A DNA stretch of 64,000 bases from assembly GCA_963853835.1 (NCBI GenBank), contig OY970824.1, positions 78,130,372-78,194,371 of the forward strand, written 5' to 3'. This document shows positions 22,614 to 33,729 of the stretch, piece by piece. Each line of letters starts with the position of its first letter. Position 1 is the stretch's first letter. A program made the position numbers and the translations under genes. The notes beneath the pieces were generated by a model. It was given only the letters and a program-made list of their open reading frames with translations. It ran no database searches and was not told the DNA's origin. This stretch comes from Calendula officinalis (Eukaryota > Streptophyta > Magnoliopsida > Asterales > Asteraceae).

Positions 22614-24249
22614 TCAATAATTCTTGTTTTTGTCTTCATAACAATCCTTCATATTTTCATTAGTCTCACTGATTTTATCACAGCAAATAAGACCAATATC
22701 TGAAATGTCAGCTTTAGTATAATTTGAACTGCATAACAAAAGATTCGTAAAATGTTCCAAGAAATTCCCATTTGGCACATGTTGGTCATCATCGTTGCTC
22801 GATTGCAATGGCTCACTCGTCCACGAATTATCTAACGTCGGTATGGTCAAGTCTTTAAATCCCTCCATTCCATTTTCATGATGTTTGTATTCAAATTCTT
22901 CATATGTGATTGTTTCATTGCAAGACTCTAACTTTTTGGATGAAAGTGTTGATGATGACGATTCTGTATCTCCAATTTTGTCCCGAGTGATTCCACCGAT
23001 TAGGGTTTTGTCTACGTCAGGTGGCCCGAATGCAGAGGCTAGTGAACATACCATTGAGTTCACTTTATTTGGGAGTATGCTTATTGAGCTGATTTTAGAT
23101 TGTTTCACCAATCTCGCTTCAGCCTCGAGCCTAGCACTCTCCCATTGAGCCATGTGGCTCAAATTAGATGTGCTCTTCAAATGATCATCATTGGACAAAA
23201 GAGTATTATTCTTTGGCTTGTGGCTAACCGGATCTATCCCCATTTTCATTAATCGTTTTTTAAGATGTGTATTCCAATAATTTTTTATCTCATTATCTGT
23301 TCTCTTTGATAAATGAGTAGCTATAGCCGACCATCTTAGAACCAAAAACATCAAACCAAAACATAAAACATAATTACAATAACACATAGAAACTAAAGTT
23401 GAATTAAACAAAAAAAATACTCCTAATAATCATTAAAAACACTGTTGCAATATCAATGTACCAATATTTCTCATCTTGTAAAACCACGTACACGATTTTA
23501 TCTTTTATAAAATAAAGTGCATTTATATTGTACTATGTTGCATTAAAAGACCTTTTACATGTAAAAAGGAAAATGACAAACTTCATATATCAAATAACTA
23601 ACATTATTTACAAAATCGTTTTGTGTGATTTTATAGGAAAAACATCAATAAGCAAGAAAAAAAATTATAACTAAGCAAAAATCATTTTCTAAAATATTAA
23701 ATTAAATTTTATAAGAAAATTTTAATATTTGAACGGATTGCATGAAGATAAGTAATAAAGTAAATGGTTGAAAACTTGAAACCGTAATTCCGTTGGAATT
23801 AAAAACCTAGATCTGTTTCAGAAAGTGCGGAACAAACCTTAAAAATGGTTTATAAATATAAAAATAAACTGAATAAAATAAAATAAATATACCTGTTACC
23901 TAAAAGAGCATGAAGCTGAATTATGGTCTGTTCTTCTTGAAGACTAAATTTCCCTCTCTTAATATCGGGTCTAAGATAGTTTATCCATCTTAATCTGCAA
24001 CTCTTCCCACATCTTTGCAGCCCTGTGTGTGTTATCTCTTTATTTCCATCACCATAAACACATTTTTGTAATAATTATAGTTAATTTTATAAAATTAAAG
24101 AATGTAAGGCTAATACCAGCTTTTGAAGGCAGATTCCTCCAACTGCCATGGCCATGTTCTTGAATGTAAGCCAAGAGCTTTTGATCTTCTTCAGGAATCC
24201 AAGGTCCTTTCTTTAATCCCACCTTATCACAGCATGGTGATCTTCCCAT
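22614..24249 (-). CDS. MYB16: MIXTA-like R2R3-MYB transcription factor (MYB16/MYB106 subgroup 9)
   Basis: Three exons: 24117-24249, 23893-24022 and 22614-23334, GT-AG, phases 1 and 2, 327 residues. The R2 repeat (GRSPCCDKVGLKKGPW ... GSWRNLPSKAG) and R3 (IKRGKFSLQEEQTIIQLHALLGNRW ... TDNEIKNYWNTHLKKRL) are complete with their tryptophan scaffolds, and the two introns are at the canonical R2R3-MYB positions. Directly after R3 comes MGIDPVSHKPK and then AQWESARLEAEARLVKQSK, the subgroup 9 signature. Arabidopsis MYB16 and MYB106 and snapdragon MIXTA promote conical cells, cuticle and trichome maturation in the epidermis. The C-terminus is acidic and Ser-rich, as expected for an activation region. 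The LTR of retroelement A begins only 169 bp upstream of the start codon. The exact paralogue (MYB16 or MYB106) is inferred. Confidence 0.93.
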
Positions 24250-24418
24250 TTTCTTGATTTAATTTTGTTTTAAATTTGTGGGAATTTTGAAAGGAAATTG
24301 GAGAACGCATAAAAATGGTGGGGCGAGTCTGTTTATGTATATTTGATGAAATATGGGGGAAAAAAATAATGATCAGCTACATAGACTGATAGATGGGATA
24401 GTGGCAATTCAAGTTGAG

Positions 24419-26225
24419 TGTAACACCTCAAATTTTTAATACAAAATATTTCCGTAAAATCCTTTTAAATTTAAATCACATAGAGTATTGTCCCAAAATA
24501 TGGATTTACAAAAACCTTGGTATAAAATAAAAGTCACTAGTGGTGTTACAAAGTATATCATAACCAAAGCCAAACGTAAATCCACCTTGCTATCTCTACT
24601 AACCCGTGCGCCTTCACTAGGAAACGCACCTAATCCTTAGCTCCCGAACCTGAGTACATAGCATCACAAACAAACATAGTACGTAAGACAAAATTGTCTC
24701 GTGAGATACATGGGTTTTAGACCCGACATTAATATATAAATGATTACACATACTAAATATATATATAGACATACATATTTATATACTATGGTTACCTCCG
24801 CGGTACCCCTAACACATTCATATACATCAATCACCTCCTCGGTAATCCCGTCACATTCAATCATAGCCTAATCGACCCGTCAAGTTGTTCGGAATGCCTC
24901 CAATCCAACGAGACCCCATTTTTGTCCTACTAACCAGAATGCCTCCAGTTCAGTAGAACCCCCTTTGTCACCTTGTCCAAGAAAGGTGACCCATCTTATC
25001 TCACTAATCAGAATGCCTCCAATTCAGTGAGATCCAACATCGTGTTGGGAGATCGGAATGCCTCCAATCCACCAGATTAAAGATACCATGATAATTCAGA
25101 ATGCCTCTGAATCTATCATGTACCTGTCCTATTTCAAACTACCCGTCTTAACTATTTCATGTGACTATATGTCACATCCATCATCAATACCATAAGACCA
25201 ACATACAAACTATCCATATACTAGTCTCACTTAGTATTCACAAAATCAAGCAACTAGTTAATATAGAGAAATTATATAACTAGTTTATCATTAATAGTCA
25301 CATATTAAAAAAAATATTTCTTTACCGCTATGTACCCAGTTTTAAAGTTCACATGTACTCACCTTAGCAATAAAATGCTCCAACCGTATTCCTTACGTCA
25401 ATCTCCTTGCTTCACGATTCGGTCAACCTTCTAAGATCTCACCAACAGCCTAAAACAATAATCATAAGATTATCAACATCGCATACTACTACTATTGTGT
25501 TCATCTATCTCTAGATAACACTTATTAACACATTTCCCCCAAATATGGTGATTTACCAAACCCTAGGTTTAACCAACCCTTAAGATTCTTACAAATCATA
25601 ATCATACACTTGTTTCCTTTGATAATACACCATCTATTAAGCATATCCATCATTTATATCACCATAATCCATAACCCCATGAACTAGGGTTTCAAACCCT
25701 TACATCCAAACACATAGATCTTAAGCTACAAAGATCAAAGAGTGAAGATATACCTTTAATCTTCAACTAGGAGTGAAATCTACCAAAGATTTGTGAAGGA
25801 TTCGACCTCAATCAGCCTCCAAGCTCGGAAATCGCCAAAGAAGAAGCTAGAGTTACGATATGGCATCAAATGAGCCAAAACCGACTTAAAGCTGCTCGAC
25901 CATAGTTCACGACGCGAACTAAGTTCGCGTCGCTAACTTTCCCTTGCACGCGAACTTCGCGATCGTTAACGGATCGTGATCTACCATCGCCAGATACAAC
26001 AATCCCTGGAGGGAGTTCACGATCGTGAACTATAGTTCACGCCGTGAACTTCCCTCGTACAGCAGGGCTACACTTTTCGGTCTAGGTTTCGACCCGGTTT
26101 CGCCCATAACTTTCTCATACGGTCTCCAAACGACACGAAACCAATTCCTACGTTCTTTAAACGATTTATCTATAATTATCATATTTTCATTCAATTTAGT
26201 TATTTACAAATTTAGGGTCGTTACA
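24419..26225 (-). repeat. LTR of element A, 3' copy (next to MYB)
   Basis: 1,807 bp. In the sense direction it runs from 26225 down to 24419. A CpG-rich palindromic tract (about 25906-26052) precedes a weak TATA-like CTTTAAG at about 25888. A hairpin array at 24884-25120 and two small conserved hairpins at 24685-24724 follow. Transcription starting here would read toward the MYB gene. Confidence 0.88.
24884..25120 (-). repeat. Hairpin array in LTR A, loop GAATGCCTCC (plus-strand reading)
   Basis: Successive stem-loops at 24884-24909, 24927-24956, 24967-24990, 24999-25032, 25034-25048, a degenerate one at 25052-25075, and 25087-25120. Those carrying the loop AGAATGCCTCCA (24927, 24999, 25087) have stems of 8, 10 and 13 pairs with different sequences, each with one unpaired C at the same place in the 3' arm. 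The other LTR copy has the same array at about 39053-39285. Confidence 0.7.
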
Positions 26226-26991
26226 ACTATCCACCCTTTAAAAGGATTCCGTCCTCGGAATCACTCAAAAATTCCAAATCCCCATTCTACCGAGTATCCA
26301 TTCTCATTCTCCCATGGTTATTACCATCAACATTTTCCCATTTCAATTTAGCCAACCACATGCATATAAACATTCATTTAACCCTGTTAGATCCGAACGG
26401 GTCAAAAGAATCAATCTTAGGCCTTTGATACCCAAACGGGTCAAGATGCCACAATTTGACCATAACGCTTCAAATCCTTTAACCGATCATTCTATTCACA
26501 AAACAATAACATGACATAACCATTACAATTATTTGATTGAATAATAAAAAAAATCTAGCTTCGACCAAGTCGATATAATCCAACATTGTCTAACCCTTGA
26601 CTTAAGAACAAAGTCAACTATACTTTAACATTTTCCCTTCTCGTTAAAGGATCCCATAAATCCTCCTTTCCTTTACAATTTACCTTTAATTTATGATCCA
26701 TCTACAATCACATACTCGATCCCCAAATTCAATCTTGACAACACCCAAACGGGTCAAAGTTTCATGATTCGACCCTAACACACCCAATCATTTAACCAAA
26801 CTCTTTGTACCCATTGGGATGATATGACCCAATCATTACTAATAACTAATTGATCAAAATGATAGTCAACCCCTCGCTTTGACCAAATTGTCAACATTGT
26901 TCCATCTTTGACTTAAGCACAAAGTCAACAATATTTTGAAGATTTCCTTACCCATTAGTGGTTCTACTAGTCATTAATTCCGTATCAATCG
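26226..26991 (-). repeat. Element A internal region, 3' non-coding part
   Basis: Begins with a polypurine-tract-like sequence next to the LTR and the motif ATTCCGTCCTCGGAAT, shared with the end of the pol gene of element B. The rest is non-coding and contains two diverged copies of a unit with the motif AACGGGTCAA and TTGACTTAAG.ACAAAGTCAA; a third copy lies beyond element B at about 35660-35870. Confidence 0.6.
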
Positions 26992-28858
26992 TGTAACACC
27001 TCAAATTTTAAACACAAAACATTTGCCCAAAATAAAACATTTTTCATAGATAGAAGAACTATCCCAAAAATATGGATTTACAAAAACCTTTGGTATGAAT
27101 CAGAGTATAAAGTTCGGTGTTACAAAATATATCAAAACCAAAGCTAAGCATAAATCCAATCTAAAGTTCTTCTACTCTAGGTCCCGCAACTCTATCCGTG
27201 CGAACCTAAACCTTCGATCCCGAACCTGAGTACATAGCAAAACAAAACAAGGAGTACGTGAGACAAAAACGTCTCGTGAGCTACATGGGTTTAGACCCGA
27301 TAATAAAATGAATGTCACATTTCATATAACCAATCAATATACATATATATATCCAACTATCCAGTCTAGTCACCTTAGTGTGACCCTATCAATCTTGCTT
27401 ACTTAGCAATCACAACTAACGTGGATGAGTCGATGGGAATTCACCCCAACTGCCCCTCACTCCACACCTCATGACCGGGAGTATCCCGTGACATCGCATA
27501 ACTAACGTGGATGAGTCGATGGGAATTCACATGGGAATTCACCCAACTGCCCCTCACTCCACACCTCATGATCGGGAGTATCCCGTGACATCGCATAACT
27601 AACGTGGATGAGTCGATGGGAATTCACATGGGAATTCACCCAACTGCCCCTCACTCCACACCTCATGACCGGGAGTTGCCCGTGTCATCTCATGACTAAC
27701 GTGGAAGAGTCGATGGGAATACGCCCAACTGCCCCTCAATCCACAACTCATGATCGGGAGTAGCCCGTATCATCACATCATCTCAATCTCATCATAACCC
27801 TATGGTTATGCAAATCTAGCTCTTTGCTAGCACTTTCATCATCCTCAAGTTAGTTCAATACTATCATAGGTATAACTAACTATCAACTACTAGTCTATAC
27901 AATTAAGCAAATAGACCATAACACAAGTAATGAAAATTATTTAACAGGGCTATGTACTCAGTAAATTCCACACGTACTCACCTTAGCAACAAAGATGCTC
28001 CAACTGTGTTCTTGACACCAAAGCTCTTGCTTCACAATTTCACCGACTTTCCAAGATGTCACCGAAAGCCTAAACAATGATCATACAATGATCAACATCA
28101 CAATCTACTATCAATGTGTTCATCTATCTCTAGATAACACACATCAATCCATTTCCCCCAAATATGATGATTACCAAACCCTAGGTTTAACCAACCCTTA
28201 AGATTCTTACAAATCTTAACCATACACTTGATTTCCTTATTAATATACCATCTATTAAGTGTATACAACATTTATATCACCATAATCTATAACCCCAAGA
28301 ACTAGGGTTTCAACCCCAAGCTTCTAAACCCATAGATCTAAAGCTACAACTACCAAGGATTGAAGATATACCTTAAATCTTCAACTAGGAGTGAAGAATC
28401 ACAAGATTTGATGAAGAAATCGACTCCAATTGATGCTTGACACCCAAAATCGTTCACAAGTTCGAAGAGAGAAAAACTAGGGTTTCACTTGGCAATAAAT
28501 GAGCCAAATCCCGACTTTAATGCTGCCAGACACAAGTTCACGACGCGACCATAGTTCGCGTCGCGAACTCTCCTTCTACACGCATACTTAGCGATCGTTA
28601 TCTAGTCGCGAACTACTTAGCGACACATGGCCAAACTCCCTGGAGAAAGTTCCCGATCGGGAACTTATAGTTCGCGCCGCGAACTCCTGATGGCAGCAAG
28701 GCTGCACTTTTTCCAACTTGTCTCGACCCGGTTTCGCCCGTAACTTTCTCGTACGGTGTCCAAACGACACGAAACCAATTCCCACGTAATTTATATGATT
28801 TATCCATAATTATCATATTTTTATACAATTTATCTATTTACAAATTCGGGTCGTTACA
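26992..28858 (-). repeat. LTR of element B, 3' copy
   Basis: 1,867 bp, TGTAACACC to GTTACA. It contains a tandem array at 27414-27775 with 86- and 97-bp spacing and a CpG-rich palindromic tract at about 28545-28690 before a TATA-like ATTAAAG near 28518 (minus strand). Confidence 0.93.
27414..27775 (-). repeat. Tandem repeat array in LTR B
   Basis: Four units starting at GTGGATGAG or GTGGAAGAG (27421, 27507, 27604, 27701; spacing 86, 97, 97). The 97-bp units carry an extra ATGGGAATTCAC. GTGGATGAG can pair with CTCACTCCAC about 30 nt downstream, leaving one unpaired C, and CGGGA...TCCCG forms a second small stem. The same array is in the other LTR at 34152-34513. Confidence 0.75.
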
Positions 28859-28878
28859 ACTATCTACCCCTTAAGAAG
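28859..28878 (-). promoter_or_regulatory. Polypurine tract of element B
   Basis: On the minus strand the purine-rich AAGGGGTAGATAG directly precedes the TGTAACG start of the 3' LTR, where plus-strand DNA synthesis is primed. It overlaps the end of the pol reading frame. Confidence 0.7.
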
Positions 28879-31800
28879 ATTCCGTCCTCGGAATCTCATC
28901 ATAGTTCACGAAGTTCGGGTATCTTTTCCGAATCTCATCCTTGACTTCCCAAGTCAAGTTCGGTCCAAGGGAATGCTTCCACTTGACCAACACCAACTCA
29001 ATCTCTTTATTTCTAAGTTTCTTGGTCTTTGTCTCTAATATTGCTTCGGGTTCTTCAATTAACCGATTCGGGGCATCAACCCGCAACTCTTGCAACGGAA
29101 TTATGTTTTCAACTTCACCCACGAACTTCTTTAAATAACTTACATGAAACGTATCGTGAACACCTTGAAGTTCGGGTGGAAGTTCCAACTTAAAAGCTTG
29201 AAGCCCGACCCGTTTCAATATTTTAAACGGTCCAACATACCTTGGACTTAACTTTCCCTTTTTACCAAAACGCATCACACCTTTCCAAGGTGACACTTTC
29301 AACATCACCATATCACCGACATCCAAGTCGTATGGTCTTTTCTTTAAGCCCGAATAACTTCGTTGTCTATCTTGGGCGACTTTCATGTTGTTTTGAATAA
29401 TACCAATCTTTTCATTTGTCACTCTCACGATCTCGGGACCCGTGAGTTTCGTCTCTCCCGCTTCCAACCAACAAGATGGAGTTCTACATTTTCTACCATA
29501 CAACGCCTCGTAAGGCGGCATCTTGATAGTCGAGTGATAGCTATTATTATACGAGAACTCGACTAACGGTAAATGTTCATCCCATTTACCACCGAAATCC
29601 AACACACACGATCTCAACATATCTTCGACCGTTTGAATCGTTCTTTCACTTTGACCGTCGGTTTGCGGGTGATAAGCCGTGCTCAACCGCAACTTTGTAC
29701 CCAACTCTTCTTGTAATGACCGCCAAAATCTCGAGGTAAACCTCGCGTCTCTATCGGACACAATCGATAACGGAACCCCGTGGAGTCGAACCACTTCATC
29801 AACATACAACTTAGCCAACTTCTCAAGTGGCAATGTTTCCCGAATTGCTAAAAATAACGCACTTTTGGTCAACCGGTCAACTATGACCCAAATGGCATCG
29901 TGACCTCTACTCGTCTTCGGTAAACCTACTATGAAATCCATAGTTATATCTTCCCACTTCCCGGCCGGTACAATTAATGATTGAGCTACCCCATACGGTA
30001 CTTGATGCTCGGCTTTCACTTGTGCACACGTGGCACACTTAGAGATATACTTGGCCACTCTCGCCTTCATTCCGGGCCACCAATAAACCCGTTTCATATC
30101 TTGATACGTCTTTGTACTTCCCGGGTGAATCGAATACTTCGATTTGTGCACATCATACAACAACTCTTTTCGGATACCACCGAACTTAGGAACCCAAATA
30201 CGGCCGCCTACGGTCTTCAACCCTTGTGCATTTTCGAGAAAATGTTGGTTCTTACCTAACCGTTCTTGTCTTAACTCGTCTTTTCCCATAACTTCTCGTT
30301 GGGCATTCTTGATTCTTTCGATAATACTCGAGACAACTTCTATACGTGATAACATTCCTCGGTTCGGATTTTCATAAACCTTTCGGCTCAAGGCATCGGC
30401 CACCACGTTCGCCTTCCCCGCATGATACACAATCTCACAATCATAATCGGCAATCAACTCGATCCACCTTCTTTGTCGCATATTAAGGTCTTTTTGTGTA
30501 AACACATATTGCAAACTCTTATGATCCGTGTACAATGTACACCGAGTGCCATACAAATAATGCCTCCACAACTTCAAGGCAAAAATAATCGCCGCCAATT
30601 CCAAGTCGTGTGTTGTGTACCTTAATTCCGCATTCTTCAATTGTCGCGAGGCATACGCGATCACCTTTCCTCTTTGCATCAACACACAACCGAGCCCTTG
30701 ATTCGAAGCATCACTATAAACCACAAAATCTTCCATACCATCCGGTAACGTAAGGATCGGCGCGTTACATAACTTTTCTTTTAACAACTTAAACGCCTCT
30801 TCTTGCTTCTTTTCCCACACAAACTTCTCACTTTTTCTCGTTAACTTCGTGAGTGGAATCGCGATTCTCGAGAAATCTTGTATAAATCTTCGGTAATAAC
30901 CGGCTAATCCAAGAAAACTTCTAACCTCGGTAGGAGTCCTCGGAGGCTCCCAATTTGACACCGCTTCAATCTTGGACGGATCAACCTTAATACCATCACA
31001 CGTCACCACGTGACCTAAGAATTGCACTTCCCGCAACCAAAACTCACACTTTGAAAATTTAGCATACAACTTCTCCCGTTTTAACACATCTAACACAAGT
31101 CTCAAATGACCTTCGTGTTCTTCTTCGGTTTTTGAATAAATCAAAATGTCGTCAATAAACACGATCAAAAACTTATCAAGAAACGGTTTACAAACCCGAT
31201 TCATCAAATCCATAAAAATAGCCGGTGCGTTGGTAAGACCAAACGGCATCACTAGAAATTCATAATGACCATAACGTGTACGAAAAGCCGTCTTCTCGGT
31301 ATCGCCTTCTTTCACCCGAACTTGGTGATAACCCGACCTCAAATCGATCTTTGAGAAATAACTAGCACCTTGCAATTGGTCGAATAAGTCGTCAATTCTC
31401 GGCAACGGGTAACGGTTCTTAATAGTTACCTTATTCAACTCTCGGTAGTCAATACACATTCTCATCGAACCGTCTTTCTTTTTAACAAATAACACCGGTG
31501 CACCCCACGGTGACGAACTCGGACGAATAAAACCTTTATCTAACAATTCTTGCAATTGGGTCATCAATTCCCGCATCTCGGTGGGAGCTAAACGATAGGG
31601 AGCACGGGCAATCGGCGTCGCCCCCGGAACTAAATCAATTTTAAATTCAACTTGTCTCTCCGGTGGCAAACCGGGCAAATCATCGGGAAATACCTCGGGG
31701 AAATCCCGAATAATTTTGACATCATCCATCGACTTCTTTTCTTTCCGACCATCTAATACATATGCAATAAACGATGCACAACCTTTTGATATACTTTTCC

Positions 31801-33481
31801 TCGCCTTAATAGCGGTAATCACATTAGGCATGTGATGTCGTTTCTCCCCGTATACATACACTTTCTCGTTCTCGGGTGTCCTAATCGACACAATTTTCTT
31901 CCCACACAAAATCTTGGCTTGGTGCATACCCAACCAATCCATACCAATAACCACATCAAACGCCCTAATTCCCATGGGCAACAAATCCACCTTAAACTTT
32001 CTACCGTCTATCTCTAGTTCACAATTTCTATAAATACATTCAACCATAGACGTTTTCCCGTCGGCTACTTCTATTTCATAAACCTCGTCTAACATTTCGG
32101 ACGGCACATTCAATTTACAACCGAACTCATAAGATACAAACGAATAATTAGAACCCGAATCAAACAAAATATGAGTTGGCAAGGAGTTAATGAATAGAGT
32201 ACCTGACACCACATCGTGTGCCTCCTTCGCCTCCTCTCGGGTGAGTTGAAAGGATCGTCCCTTCACCTTGGCCGGTTCCACCTTCTTTTGAGCCGTGGAC
32301 ACCATCGACTCGATTCCCTTCTTTGGGCACACATTGCTATAGTGCCCCTTCTCGTGACACGAGATGCATTCAACATCGGCCAACGACTTGGCCCTACAAT
32401 CTCGGGCTATGTGCCCCGCCCTTCCACAATTAAAACAAGATTTCGACTCTCCTCGGCACCCGCCGGTATGAGTCTTCCCGCACTTCTTGCACGAGCCAAC
32501 ACTACCTTGCTTAGAGAAGCTCGAGGTGAACTTCCCTTTCTTGAACGAACTAGAGCCGCTCTCGGCTTTCCTTTTCTCGCCCACATGGGCCCTCTCGGCA
32601 ACACGTGCCACATTCACCTCCTCCACACCCCGGGCGGCACTAATGGCCTCATCTAGAGAAGCCGCCCTCTTCACCTCCAATTGGTAGTCCCACGGTAACC
32701 CACTAGCATACCGGACCACCCTCAACCTCTCATCCGAGTAGGTTTTAGCAACAAACGGGAGCAATCCCGTGAATTCCCTCGAATATTCCTCCACCGACAT
32801 ATCACCCTTTTTGAGGGTCACGAACTTTTCGTGCATCTTTTCCAAATCCCTTTCGGGACAAAATTTCTTTTTCAATCTCGCGGTGAACTCGTCCCACGAC
32901 ATCTTCTCAATCACCTCCCTCCCTAGGGTCTCATATACGATGTCCCACCAAACCATCGCATCTTCTTTTAGCAATTGTGACGCATACGTCACCATATCGG
33001 CATCCTTACATTTACTACTACCGATCACCCTCTCGGTTTCCCGGATCCACCTCATGGTTACTTTCGGGTCCGAACTACCCGAATACACATTTGGCTTACA
33101 AGCCATGAATGATTTAAACGAACACCCTTCTTTCACAACGGGCTTAGCCCTTGCATCACTTTGGCCACCCGTGGAGGACTTCCCTTCCCCGGTGCCACTA
33201 CCTCCGGTTTTCTCATCCGACTTAGCCTCGGATTCCCGGTCTCCACCCGACCTTTCACGGTCTCCAATAATTCGGTGCACTTCCTCGGCCACCGTTCCCT
33301 TGATTTGGTCGATAATAGTTTGGAGATCCGCCATGGTCACCGGAGTTCTATTAGCTCCGACCTCCGATTCATCAACCCGATGCATTGATGGTTGACTTTC
33401 TTGCTCATCCACCCTCTCAATAGGAGGTACTTCCTCCTCCCGGTTCTCCGGGGCTTTCCCACTTCTACGAGTGTTCACCAT
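28871..33481 (-). CDS. Gag-Pol polyprotein of gypsy element B
   Basis: 1,536 residues without a stop. In order: retrotransposon Gag domain (VTMRWIRETERV ... MSWDEFTARLKKKFCP), CCHC-type knuckles at roughly residues 330-390 (CFNCGRAGHIARDC, CISCHEKGHYSNVC), aspartic protease (FDSGSNYSF), reverse transcriptase with LNKVTIKNRYPLPRIDDL, FGLTNAP and FIDDILIYS, RNase H (YSDASNQGLG, YTDHKSLQY), integrase HHCC zinc finger (HPGSTKTYQD ... CATCAQVK) and catalytic core (DRLTKSALF, SDRDARFTS), and a C-terminal chromodomain (LVLVKWKHSLGPNLTWE). All key acidic residues seen are present, so the element could be autonomous. The stop codon lies 12 bp from the LTR. Family placement (Tekay-like chromovirus) is inferred from the domain order and chromodomain. 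Confidence 0.95.
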   Translation of the reverse strand: MVNTRRSGKAPENREEEVPPIERVDEQESQPSMHRVDESEVGANRTPVTMADLQTIIDQIKGTVAEEVHRIIGDRERSGGDRESEAKSDEKTGGSGTGEGKSSTGGQSDARAKPVVKEGCSFKSFMACKPNVYSGSSDPKVTMRWIRETERVIGSSKCKDADMVTYASQLLKEDAMVWWDIVYETLGREVIEKMSWDEFTARLKKKFCPERDLEKMHEKFVTLKKGDMSVEEYSREFTGLLPFVAKTYSDERLRVVRYASGLPWDYQLEVKRAASLDEAISAARGVEEVNVARVAERAHVGEKRKAESGSSSFKKGKFTSSFSKQGSVGSCKKCGKTHTGGCRGESKSCFNCGRAGHIARDCRAKSLADVECISCHEKGHYSNVCPKKGIESMVSTAQKKVEPAKVKGRSFQLTREEAKEAHDVVSGTLFINSLPTHILFDSGSNYSFVSYEFGCKLNVPSEMLDEVYEIEVADGKTSMVECIYRNCELEIDGRKFKVDLLPMGIRAFDVVIGMDWLGMHQAKILCGKKIVSIRTPENEKVYVYGEKRHHMPNVITAIKARKSISKGCASFIAYVLDGRKEKKSMDDVKIIRDFPEVFPDDLPGLPPERQVEFKIDLVPGATPIARAPYRLAPTEMRELMTQLQELLDKGFIRPSSSPWGAPVLFVKKKDGSMRMCIDYRELNKVTIKNRYPLPRIDDLFDQLQGASYFSKIDLRSGYHQVRVKEGDTEKTAFRTRYGHYEFLVMPFGLTNAPAIFMDLMNRVCKPFLDKFLIVFIDDILIYSKTEEEHEGHLRLVLDVLKREKLYAKFSKCEFWLREVQFLGHVVTCDGIKVDPSKIEAVSNWEPPRTPTEVRSFLGLAGYYRRFIQDFSRIAIPLTKLTRKSEKFVWEKKQEEAFKLLKEKLCNAPILTLPDGMEDFVVYSDASNQGLGCVLMQRGKVIAYASRQLKNAELRYTTHDLELAAIIFALKLWRHYLYGTRCTLYTDHKSLQYVFTQKDLNMRQRRWIELIADYDCEIVYHAGKANVVADALSRKVYENPNRGMLSRIEVVSSIIERIKNAQREVMGKDELRQERLGKNQHFLENAQGLKTVGGRIWVPKFGGIRKELLYDVHKSKYSIHPGSTKTYQDMKRVYWWPGMKARVAKYISKCATCAQVKAEHQVPYGVAQSLIVPAGKWEDITMDFIVGLPKTSRGHDAIWVIVDRLTKSALFLAIRETLPLEKLAKLYVDEVVRLHGVPLSIVSDRDARFTSRFWRSLQEELGTKLRLSTAYHPQTDGQSERTIQTVEDMLRSCVLDFGGKWDEHLPLVEFSYNNSYHSTIKMPPYEALYGRKCRTPSCWLEAGETKLTGPEIVRVTNEKIGIIQNNMKVAQDRQRSYSGLKKRPYDLDVGDMVMLKVSPWKGVMRFGKKGKLSPRYVGPFKILKRVGLQAFKLELPPELQGVHDTFHVSYLKKFVGEVENIIPLQELRVDAPNRLIEEPEAILETKTKKLRNKEIELVLVKWKHSLGPNLTWEVKDEIRKRYPNFVNYDEIPRTESS

Positions 33482-33714
33482 TTCTTTCGATCAAGACTAT
33501 ACGAAAGACATTAAACATTTAGTACCTTGTGTACAACCCATTAGTCGCGTACGACTCAATACTCAAAATCATATCAAATTCTTCGGTCCCCTAGGTTCAA
33601 CCCTAAACTTAATATAAAGTCTCAAGGTCAACCTATGATCTTAAGGAATCTCATATTCCTAATGCTACAGTCTAAGACTAGGATGGTCATCCAACCTAAT
33701 TCACTTAAACTATA
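33482..33714 (-). other. 5' untranslated leader of element B
   Basis: Sequence between the primer binding site and the gag start codon in element B. No reading frame; a related leader exists in element A (38341-38573) and C (59213-59419). Confidence 0.7.
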
Positions 33715-33726
33715 GCTCTGATACCA
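33715..33726 (-). promoter_or_regulatory. Primer binding site of element B (tRNA-iMet)
   Basis: Minus strand TGGTATCAGAGC, three bases inside the 5' LTR, complementary to the 3' end of initiator methionine tRNA, the usual primer of plant gypsy and copia elements. Confidence 0.9.
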
Positions 33727-33729
33727 AGT

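Noticed and set aside
25052..25075. Fifth GAATGCCTCC unit of LTR A as a hairpin
   Set aside because: The loop is conserved but the flanks do not pair beyond two or three bases; I did not count it as a true stem.
27414..27775. Possible CRISPR-like array in LTR B
   Set aside because: Units are 86-97 bp direct repeats without unique spacers, in a plant LTR; an ordinary tandem repeat.
28588..28828. Short open frames repeated in both LTRs of element B
   Set aside because: They lie in the CpG-rich U3 part of the LTR and are duplicated only because the LTR is.
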